From: Shinisaurus crocodilurus
Lineage: Eukaryota; Chordata; Lepidosauria; Squamata; Shinisauridae
Direction of reading: 5' to 3'
DNA length: 64,000 nucleotides
Assembly: GCA_021292165.1 (NCBI GenBank)
Contig: CM037879.1
Location: 36,920,339 to 36,984,338, forward strand
Of this stretch, positions 55,763 to 64,000 are shown one piece after another. Made by a program: the position numbers and the translations under genes. Numbering within the stretch: the stretch's first letter is position 1; every line of letters begins with the position of its first letter. The notes below the pieces were generated by a model that saw nothing but the letters and a program-made list of their open reading frames with translations, searched no databases and was not told the DNA's origin.

Positions 55763-56620
55763 CAGGGCAGGTGCAAGGCAGTTTGGTGCCCTAGGCATGA
55801 TCAGATATTTAGTGGGGGGGCCTTCCCACTTGAGCCCTCCCTCCAGCCCTATGCCCATTAAAAGTCAAATGGCAAAACCTAAAAAAATTATTATCATAAA
55901 CATTGACAAACATACATAAAATACATGTTGATGTAGTACCAATTTGCTACATTTCTTGAAATCTTCTATCAAGATATCCTCAGTTATCCCGTTGGATAAA
56001 GCGAAGATCCATTATACAGATTTTCACTTTCATATGAAGGTACCAAAGGGGACTAGAAGGGGGGGGGACTTCCCCAAACAGTGGGCATTATCAGGGGCTG
56101 CGGGAGTGAATTGTCCATGAAAGGAATCACTTTAATATGTGTCTTTTGGTGGGATTTTGAAAATGGGGTGTGTGGGGGGGAAGGCTGGCTTGGTACTCCT
56201 TTTTCTTTTCTTTCTGCTGCTCGATTTAAAAAAAAAAGAAACTCCCCTCCACCCTCCCCTCTTATTTCTTCGTCTTTGTAACTAACAAACCAACGACAAA
56301 CCCACCGACCCCCCCCCCCGCTCCGTCTCTTCCTGCTGCTGCCGCTGCTGCTCCTCAGTTCAAGTGATCACAAAAGAAATCTTTGGGAGAGTCGGTTTGT
56401 GTGTTCCTTGGAAGCGAAGGCAGAGCGAGAGCGAGAGAGAGACGTGCAGGGGGGAGAGGAAGAGGAGGAGAGCAGCCAGCGACGCACAGTTCAAACAACC
56501 CAGAAAGACTCTTTAAAAAAAAAGCTTTTCTTCCATAGATATATGTGAAGTGTTTCTGGCGCCCCTTTTAGCCCGGCGCCCTAGGCAGCCGCCTAGTTGG
56601 CCTAATGGTAGCACCGGCAA
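55763..56620 (-). mobile_element. hAT relative of 29558-30364, inverted
   Basis: The left end CAGGGCAGGTGCAAGGC followed by TTTGGTGCCCTAGGC corresponds to the right end of 29558-30364. The right part CGCCCTAGGCAGCCGCCTAG and ATGGTAGCACCGGC corresponds to its left end. The right terminus and target duplication have decayed. Confidence 0.68.
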
Positions 56621-57094
56621 TGATCTGCGCAACCTACTTGTATGCTGCCTTGAGAAGTTTCCTTCCTGAAAGGCGGCCTAGAAATAATTAGAGAGAGAGA
56701 GAGAGAGTGAGAGAAGGATTGCTGCTGCTGTTTTAATGGATGATTGAGCCTACTACTGCACAGCCAGGCACTGAATCAAACCCTACCAGCCTGCAGATGA
56801 GGCAAAGTCCCTCTGAGAGAGGGAAGCCCTCCTTTCCCAAGCAGTGACCTCAAAGCTGAACTGCCTCATGTTCCTGAGGGAGGGACATCCCCAGTGGTAA
56901 ACAAAACAATCCCTTTCTGCCAACTCTGGGGAGAGGTTAATTGACATTTCCCCTTTCCTTTTGCGTCCCTTCCCCTTTCTTACGGTCTCTTCTCCTTATG
57001 CTGCATAAGCCTGCAGGCGCGGTTTGTTCTTTTTAATTAAATCACTGTATATAGCATCTAGTTCTTGAGGTGCTTTATAAATAATTATTATTAT

Positions 57095-58388
57095 ACTAGC
57101 TTTTTTTAACCCGGCGTTGCCCGGGTCGTCATTTTCCTATAGGCACTCTTTGTTCGAAATTCCTTAAGGTAGCTGTTCGCTGTGAAATCCCTGCTCCTCC
57201 CCCCCCCCATGACTACACAATGAAATTCCAGTTTCCCCTCTCCCCGGGACTATGCAACAATGAAATCCCTGCTTCCCCCCCCCCCCCCGGGACTATGCAA
57301 CAATGAAATCCCTGCTCCCCCAGGAGTACACAATGAAATCCCTGTGTCTCTCCCCGCCCCGGGACTACGCAATCAAATCCCTGCTTCCCCTCCCCCCTGG
57401 GACTATGCAACAATGAATTCCGCCCCCCCCCCCGGGACCACACAATGAAATCCCTTCTTCCCACCCCCCTCCGGGACTATGCAATCAGATCCCTGCTTCG
57501 CCCCTCCCCCGGGACTGCACAACAATGAATTCCCTGTGCCCCCCCGGTACTACACAATGAAATCCCTGCTTGCCCCCCGCCGGGACTATGCAACAATGAA
57601 ATCCCTGTGTCCCCCCAGGACCAGACAATGAAATCCCTGCTCCCCCCCCCAGGACTATGCAATCAAATCCCTGCTTCCCCCCTCCCCCAGGACTGCACAA
57701 CAATGAATTCCCTGTGCCCCCCCCCCCGGGACTACACAATGAAATCCCTGCTTTCCCGCCCCCGGGACTATGCAACAATGCAGTACTACACAGTGAAATC
57801 CCTGCTTCCCTCCCCCCCCCCCCCCGGGACTATGCAACAATGAAATCCCTGTGTCCCCCCCCCCCAGGACCACACAATGAAATCCCTGTGTGTGTCCCCC
57901 CCCCGGGACTACACAATCAAATCCCTGCTTCCCCTCCCCCTGGGACTATGCAACAATGAAATCCCTGCCTTCCCCCCCCCGGGGATTACGCAATAAAATC
58001 CCTGCTGTCCCTGCTGTGGTTCATGTGAACATTCTGTTTGGACGTAGGAGAGATTTGCATATCCGCCTCTGATTGGGCCCCTGTGGAGGCAGTGCATACC
58101 AACATTCTATGTGCCCATTGGAGCTATTTGCATAACACCTCCTGAATGGCCCCTGCGAGCATTCCAAGCGATGCCATTGGCTCTCATCTATTTTGGGCCA
58201 TACAGGTGCGGCGACGGTTTTTCGGAGATTTTAACCCACCAGTCTTTGTCCTTGGGTGATGGGGAGTATGCGTGCCAAGTTTGGGGCGGATCCGTCCAAC
58301 CGGGTAGGAGCCAAGGCGACGCAAACCCGCCGCGCGGGCCCACGTACAAACAAACAAACGGACAAACATTCACTTTTATATAGTAGAT
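57095..58388. mobile_element. Unclassified repeat with CCCGGCGTTGCCCGGG hairpin end
   Basis: The left part ACTAGCTTTTTTTAACCCGG with GCGTTGCCCGGGTCGTC forms a short hairpin. The right part CCAAGTTTGGGGCGGATCCG, then ACAAACAAACAAACGGACAA, ends ACTTTTATATAGTAGATG. TATACTAGCT and ATAGTAGAT are loosely inverted. I know the motif as a dispersed animal repeat but cannot name its class. The middle is a C-rich minisatellite. Confidence 0.5.
57185..58015. repeat. C-rich minisatellite, about 20 units
   Basis: Units of roughly 35-55 bp alternate CAATGAAATCCCTGCTTCC or CAATGAATTCCCTG with a C run of 5-14, then GGGACTATGCAA or GGGACTACACAA. The length variation lies mainly in the C runs. The complementary G runs could form quadruplexes. 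Confidence 0.88.
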
Positions 58389-58540
58389 GACAGTGGCTGG
58401 GGAAAAGCCAGCAACACTGCAAGGGCCTCTGTTAAACACAAGAGGAAAAAAGGGTGAAGCAAGGTTCTATCATTCCCCAGCTGGGCCTGGGTGAGACTTC
58501 AAGTGCAGGTAAGAGGCTTGTCAGTGTAAAAGCCATTCAC

Positions 58541-58800
58541 CAGGGGTGTTGAACCTCTTTCAGCCTAAGGGCCAAATTCCATTTTGGAGAAGCTGGGGGG
58601 GGCACATTCCAGTAGTGGGTGGGTGGGAGACAAAAGAAGCGGGGCCAAAATACCAGCATATTTTAGCTTAAAGCTCTTACTGCTTTGGAGTAAGAGCTTT
58701 GGAATTAAAGCTTTGGAGAGACATTTCAGCTTTTTAGAATGGGTGGGAAACTGCACAAAAGCTGGGAAACCACCTTCGGAAAAGGAGGTGGGGCCAAGGA
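58541..58800. mobile_element. hAT (GGGCCAAATTC family), left part
   Basis: It starts CAGGGGTGTTGAACCTC, exactly the end of 45048-45839, followed by GGGCCAAATTCCATTTTGG and TTAAAGCTCTTACTG. The right terminus is not recognisable. Confidence 0.65.
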
Positions 58801-59404
58801 AAAGGACTGGGACCCCAAGCCTGAGGTTCTGCACCTGGGCCATGCAAAAATAGCAGTATGCAGCACCTTGAGCTCCTCCCAGCATGCCAAGCTTCTGCAA
58901 GGGCAAGGCAGGTGCTTCGTAACGCCTCCAGGGCCAAATTGGAAATGCATGTATTTAATAAACACACGTTGGCCCATTTGCCTATTATTTGGGGATTGGG
59001 GATTAAGCTGCATGACTTCTGAGAGTCCCTTCCAGCCCTCTGATTCTGTGGTTGAAACAAGGAGAACCGTTGAAATGGGTCAAGCTGGTTGGACAAGTTT
59101 GGCTTGGCAGATCCCTTTTCCTTAGGAATAGATTTTTATTATAAATAAGTCATACTACTAAAAACAATATTCTTTACAACCCGCCGCAAAAATGCGTTAC
59201 AAATTCTCCACGCAAATTTCAAGATTTCAGTATTTTCTAATTAATACAGTTACAGATTTATGCTAACTTAAACTAATACATGACTGTAAGAGGAATAGCC
59301 ATAGATGGTTCTTTCTTCCCCCACCTTCCTCCCTGCTGGAGGTATTCAAGTGGAGGTGTGCAAAAATAAATACATAAATAAAAATCAGCCGGTATTCTGA
59401 TGAA

Positions 59405-59620
59405 GACAAGATGTGCTTCCAAACAGAGGGCTCCTAGCACTAGAATTCAGAAGGCATTGTGCAGCTGTTCTTCTGTCTTTTTCTTCTTCTTTTTCTTAAC
59501 ACAGAAAAAGACGCAGTGAGAAGACACGAGTAGAAGACAATATCTGAATCCCCTGTAAATATCTGTGGACGAGGCAAGGTGATGGCACCATACAAGTGTT
59601 GCCTGGGAGCACCCTGAGGG
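59405..59620. mobile_element. MITE with GTGCTTCCA end, copy 3
   Basis: TGTGCTTCCAAACAGAGGGC, then TCCTAGCACTAGAATTCAG and, at the right, CTGGGAGCACCC, match 11630-11846. Confidence 0.5.
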
Positions 59621-59926
59621 TCAGAGAGCTAAGTGGCTCTGCAAGAATTTTAGGGTGCCGGATGCCCCCTTCTAGAAACCTGATGTGGGAGCAGTGAACT
59701 CTGGGACACCAATTGGATTGTTAAGCTGTGAAACTCCACTCATGCTCAACCTGTCTATGTGTAAATAGAAGACCGGGAAGTGGAGGAGCCGGCAGTGTGT
59801 GTATATAAAGCCTTCAGTCTCCTCCAGACTTTTGCTGGGTTAACAGTGCTCTCTGTGTGCTGGCTTCCATACTAGCTGTGGGTCATGGAGAAAAATAGGA
59901 TGGTTCAGAGGTTCTCTGTGATATAG

Positions 59927-60284
59927 ACCTGGTTCACATGTTACAGCGACAATCTGTGGGTTAATTAACCCACGATTTGCTGCGTCACATGCCACTTCTA
60001 CATTGCATAATCAATCTCCATTCAGCCTGACTGGAGGTTGTTCGTGATGTGTGAACTATGGGTTAATCAACTCACAGTTAACCTACAATTAGTTCATAGG
60101 TTGGCTGTGGGTTTAACCCATGATTAACCCATAGTGTCCAGGTTCGCTCATCACAAAACAACCTCTAGTTGGGCCAATTAGAAGTTGATTATGCTAAGTG
60201 GCAGCAGCATGCAACAGGCACACACCATGGCAAATCATGGGTTAATTAATCCACAGTTTGCCACTGTTACATGCGAACCAGCCC
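59927..60284. mobile_element. GGTTCACATG-type palindromic MITE, complete
   Basis: The ends GACCTGGTTCACATGTTACA and TGTTACATGCGAACCAGCCC are inverted, flanked by ATA on both sides. The TGGGTTAATTAACCCACG and TCATGGGTTAATTAATCCAC stems repeat within. At 358 bp this is the best-preserved copy of the family. Confidence 0.7.
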
Positions 60285-60777
60285 ATATTAGAGCCATAGA
60301 GAGCTCAATGAAGCAGCTGAATAACCTGCGACTTCTGATTTGGGAAGGTCCCCTAGAAAATGAAGCCTGAGAAAAGAATCTTGTTGCTTCTCTACCTTAT
60401 GAGAGATAACTTGAGCATAGTTTTTCCCCTGGTCTCTGGGGTTTTCGGCTTTGCCATTTCATGAGTCCATAAGGGTTGTGAAGCTTTATACAGCATAGGT
60501 AGGAGGAAAACCCAGTCCCTTAAATCTGTGAGAAGGCTTCTGTTACTCATTATTGCATCTAAGGATGCTTCCACACTAGGCATTTAGTGTGGAATGGCCA
60601 TGCTTTAATTTTCACACACTTTTTTTTTTATGGGGCATCCACACGATGCTGTCATCCAAACAATGTCAACCTGCATTTTCTCTGTGATCCATCCATCTTT
60701 TCTTAGATTGCAGAAAGCCTAACATTTTCCAGAACAGAAGAGCAGTGCAGTCTCCAGAGCTGTAGATGCCTTTAGCA

Positions 60778-60913
60778 CAGGGCTCTCCAACCTTGGGTCC
60801 CCAGATGTTGCTGGACTACAGCTCCCAGAATCCCTTGCCATTAGCCATGCTAGCTGGGTATGCTAGGAGCTGTTGGCCAGCAACATCTGGGAACCCAAGG
60901 TTGGAGAACCCTG
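60778..60913. mobile_element. Palindromic hAT MITE with perfect 8-bp TSD
   Basis: The ends CAGGGCTCTCCAACCTTGGG and CCCAAGGTTGGAGAACCCTG are inverted over nearly the whole 136 bp. The flanks 60770-60777 and 60914-60921 are both CTTTAGCA. Confidence 0.87.
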
Positions 60914-61550
60914 CTTTAGCACTACTCTTCTACTTTTCTTTTTCTTTTTTAACGGCAGGGTTTTGAGATAGGCAGTGACAACTTGGGAAAGTGAATCCAT
61001 CACAGCTCAGCACATATTTACGGTAATATAACCTTTGTGGTGGATGACATTTTATGACCCCATTTATATATTTAAATTTTTAATTAGAGCTAAAGTATCC
61101 TATTTTTAATAAAGAAAGGGAGGTATTGTGCTATAACATCATCATACTATAATGTTATTTTTAAAGGTTTAAAAAAACACATCATTATTGCTCAAGAAAC
61201 TTTTTTTAACCATTAAAAAAGCATTATTTTAAAAATGCACATAAAAAACATGGTGTTATTTTTTTAAAAAGCATTATAGAGTTATAGCATTATAACATCA
61301 TAATGCAAAAATTAACATTATACCATAATGGTGATAGTGCTAGACCTCTCTTTCATTTTTATTTTTTTTTAAAGACAGATAAGCATTTTAGCAATTAAAA
61401 GACTGGTTAAAATCATAATAAGCAGGGTCATAAAATGGTGCCTACTGCAAAGACAATACTGAATGTCTTCTAAGTTTCAAATGGCCCCACCCACAACATT
61501 TATGGTGTAGACAGAATCTAGAGGGATGTAAACATAGAAAAGGCGCAATA

Positions 61551-62400
61551 GAAATAGTAGGAAGAGGGAGAATTTCATGGTTAAATTCAATGCAAAGAAC
61601 TGTGGTTAAAGAAGTGGAGGACAAGAATGGACAGTGAAAGAGAACTAACCAATTTTGAAAAGACAGTTTTGACTAGGGAAGCTATAGAAGGTAATGTTTC
61701 AACAAGAGGTACAACAAAAGTTTTATATACGATGTTACAAAAAGAAGAAGAGCATAAAGATTCTCTTAAAGTGTGATGGGATAATGAATTTGATGAGGAA
61801 ATATCGAAACAAAGTTGGAAAAATATTTGGGATAGACGTATTGTAAGAGTTATGTCAACTAGGATAAAAGAGAACTTTTATAGAGTGGTATGGAGATGGT
61901 ATTTAACTCCAGTAAGATTAAATCGGATAGATAACAATTGCTCCGCATTGTGTTGGAGAGGATGTAATGTAAAAGGTACATATGCCCACATGTGGTGGAG
62001 CTGTAAAAGTGTTCTGGAATTTTGGCAGAAAGTATTTGCAGAAATATCAGAAATAATTGGAATGGAATTAGAAGTCTGCCCAAAATTAACATTGTTAACA
62101 ATTACAGAAAAGTTAGTTTGTTTAAAAAATACAAAATAATTGATTGTGAATTTAACAGCAGCTAAATTAATGATAGCTAGGAATTGGAAGGTTCAACATG
62201 TCTTTTCAATTACTGAATGGTATAAAGAGGTATGGGATATCGCGTTAAATGATAAATTAACTTGTAATATCAAGTGTCAAAAAGGACAATTGGAGAAAGA
62301 CACTTTTGTGAACATTTGGGGTAAATTTTTGGATTATGTGTTGGTGAAGGGGAAGGGGAACAAACCTTGTCAAGATTTGTTATATTTTTGGAATATAGAA

Positions 62401-62437
<37 letters not shown>

Positions 62438-62571
62438 ATAAATTTGGGGGGGAAGAAATATAACTTGGTCCCAAGAGGTGGGGGGTGCACAATGTTTATG
62501 TTGTATTTTTTATTTGTTGTATTCATTAGTAGTTGTAAGATTTGAAAAAAAATAATAAAACATTAAAAAAA
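61551..62571 (+). mobile_element. 5'-truncated L1 with 13-bp TSD
   Basis: It encodes an ORF2 C-terminus: YRVVWRWYLTPVRLNRID, CWRGCNVKGTYAHMWWSC, then after a stop at 62137 WKVQHVFSITEWYKEVWDIA and FVNIWGKFLDYVLVKGKG. A second stop lies near 61770. The 3'UTR has a (TA)n run (62402-62436) and an A-rich end. The flanks AAAAGGCGCAATA (61538-61550 and 62572-62584) are a perfect duplication, so insertion was by target-primed reverse transcription. Confidence 0.87.
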
Positions 62572-62707
62572 AAAAGGCGCAATAATATTCCCAGTAGTGT
62601 AGAAAGTCAATTGCAACTCCACTTGTAGCTCAACAATGGAAAAGCAGTGATTAGGTAGAACTAGAAGCCACCTGTCTAGAAAGAGGCCCAGCCCCTTAAA
62701 TCTGTGG

Positions 62708-62769
62708 GATCATAGAGTTGGAAGGGGCCTACAAGGCCATCGAGTCCAACCCCCTACTCAATGCAGGAA
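62708..62769 (-). mobile_element. CR1 lineage A 3' tail fragment
   Basis: ATCATAGAGTTGGAAGGGGC and GAGTCCAACCCCCTACTCA are the reverse complement of the tail of the intact CR1. Without more upstream sequence it could come from either CR1 or the 5S-derived SINE. Confidence 0.75.
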
Positions 62770-63001
62770 GAGCTGTTCTGCAGGTGGTTGGTGTTGTGTG
62801 ATAGCTCCAAAGAAGAAAGCCTAGAGACAGCCTCACACCTGCTGGGGCCCAACTGTATGTTGTGAGAGAAACATGGGGTCCCCATGATTCCCATGTAACA
62901 GTAACAATGGGAAGAGATATTTGCAGGGGAGCATCAGTGGATGGGGCATGTTCAAATCTTCCCCCTCCCACAAATTCTTATCTGAAAAAGTCATCTAGGT
63001 C

Positions 63002-63134
63002 AGAGTGGGCAGAAAGTAGATCTCCAAATCTTTTGGACTTCAACTCCCAGCATTCCTGACCATTGGCCATGCAAAAGGGACTTCTGGGAGTTGAAGTCCA
63101 AAACATTTGGAGATCTACCTTCTGCCCATCCCTG
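63002..63134. mobile_element. Palindromic hAT-like MITE
   Basis: AGATCTCCAAATCTTTTGGA and TCCAAAACATTTGGAGATCT are inverted, with outer ends GAGTGGGCAGAAAG and CTTCTGCCCATCCCTG. The flanks TCTAGGTC and ACTAGGTC agree at 7 of 8. Confidence 0.7.
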
Positions 63135-63147
63135 ACTAGGTCACTTA

Positions 63148-63243
63148 GGGCACAATCCTATGCATGTTTAGACACAAAAAGTCCTACAATTCCCAGTATT
63201 CCCCAGCCAGCATTTCCCCCCACTGTGCCCAGTTAGGATTCTG
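63148..63243. mobile_element. TTA-flanked MITE (GCAATCCTATGC family), right end decayed
   Basis: GGGCACAATCCTATGCATG follows TTA at 63145-63147. Inner sequence CCTACAATTCCCAGTATTCC matches 40240-40324. Confidence 0.6.
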
Positions 63244-63920
63244 AAATCAGATGAACTTAGTCTGGAGGAAAATCCCCTACTGGGCATTTGTAAAGGAGAA
63301 TCAGTGGGGTCAAGAAAAGTTAAGCCCCTCTTCTTCACAATCCTCTTCTAGAAATATCCCCTTTGCCCATGCATTTGTTACCTCAGGCAATGTGGATTTG
63401 GGGGCCATGAGTTTGTCAAGTCTGGCTCTCATTCATCTAGCAGGAGCTAAAAGCCTGTTTTGTTGTGGAGACGAGCCCATCCTGAAATAGTAACAAATAT
63501 ATTTGCTGTTTTATCATTTGTTTTTAAAAATTATCTGAACAAAGACTTTTTTTGTCCTTTAAGAGAAAATTGAGGAAGTAAAGTACGACACGTTGGCCAG
63601 GTTTAAGCTACAGAAAACAGGGTTGAAATGTAAGCAGTGGATTTGGACAAAGAAACAATTTAGGTTTTGGCATAGACCGAGGTGTTAGGAGAATTTTAGG
63701 AAGCAATTCAGAACTCTCCTGTACTCCCGTGAGTCATTGGGCTCTTGCATCCAGCAGCTGTATCACTTCAAGTGAAACACCAAGAGCTTCAGAGTCTGGC
63801 TTGTAAAACAGATTGAGCAAGAGTGAATAATGTCACTACCTCAGGTATAGATCATTGCGTTTTTGAATTTCCAGAGGGATAGCTGTGTTAGTCTGTTGCA
63901 GCAAAAACAAGGATAAAATT

Positions 63921-64000
63921 GTGAGGATAGAATGGAGAGGAGGATTATTTAAACTGCCTTGGGTTCCTTGCAGGAAAAAAGCTGGGATATAAATATAATA
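63921..64000 (+). mobile_element. tRNA-derived SINE 3' part, cut by window end
   Basis: GTGAGGATAGAATGGAGAGG, then GGGTTCCTTGCAGG and GCTGGGATATAAATATAATA, belong to the SINE family at 44094-44320. Confidence 0.75.

Noticed and set aside
57185..58015. Regularly spaced repeats suggestive of a CRISPR array
   Set aside because: The repeat cores vary and the spacers are C homopolymers. The context is vertebrate repeat DNA without cas genes.

Overview
This window looks like nuclear DNA from a vertebrate, most likely a squamate reptile (lizard or snake). The direct evidence is one recognisable host exon plus a dense mixture of interspersed repeats: CR1, L2 and L1 LINEs, a tRNA-derived SINE with an L2-like tail, a 5S-rRNA-derived SINE with a CR1 tail, hAT elements with 8-bp target-site duplications (TSDs), TTA-flanked MITEs, pogo-like MITEs, a DIRS-like gag remnant and solo LTRs. 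The squamate assignment is inference from this repeat mix. There is no operon, CRISPR array or other prokaryotic feature.

The only host gene I can support is the first coding exon of PPP2R5A (B56-alpha regulatory subunit of protein phosphatase 2A), on the minus strand at 9276-9426. It ends in a consensus splice donor. Positions 1-9275 are therefore the start of its first intron. The CpG-rich block at about 9430-10960 is its promoter and 5'UTR region and carries a tandemly doubled 20-bp CCAAT-box unit. Everything beyond about 11 kb is upstream intergenic DNA made largely of transposable elements.

The centrepiece of the intergenic part is a full-length CR1 retrotransposon at about 14584-19113. 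Both ORFs are uninterrupted: ORF1 (15102-16130) has a cysteine-pair motif and an SGNH esterase domain, and ORF2 (16169-19039) has endonuclease and reverse transcriptase domains. Its 5'UTR contains a partial 299-bp tandem duplication, and its 3' end is an octamer-type CR1 tail. The same roughly 55-bp tail is found on two SINE copies (23128-23294 minus, 39624-39800 plus) whose heads derive from 5S rRNA. The window therefore holds both a non-autonomous retroposon family and a plausible autonomous partner. A second CR1 lineage with a different terminal octamer is present at 14011-14198, 22150-22345, 38298-39240 and 51727-51905.

Other regions: 1-9 kb is intron with a 2.1-kb hAT holding a GC-rich minisatellite, and a 0.7-kb hAT holding a piece of L1. 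At 24-33 kb there are nested hAT elements and palindromic MITEs. At 36-41 kb there are L2, CR1 and LTR remnants. At 45-47 kb a hAT carries a nested MITE, followed by a solo LTR with 5-bp TSD. At 49.5-50.6 kb an inverted repeat is split by an L1 with 13-bp TSD. At 53.4-55 kb lies a broken DIRS-like gag. At 57.1-58.4 kb a repeat is expanded by a C-rich minisatellite. At 61.5-62.6 kb there is a 5'-truncated L1 with 13-bp TSD. Stretches not listed look like single-copy or decayed repeat DNA in which I see no gene.
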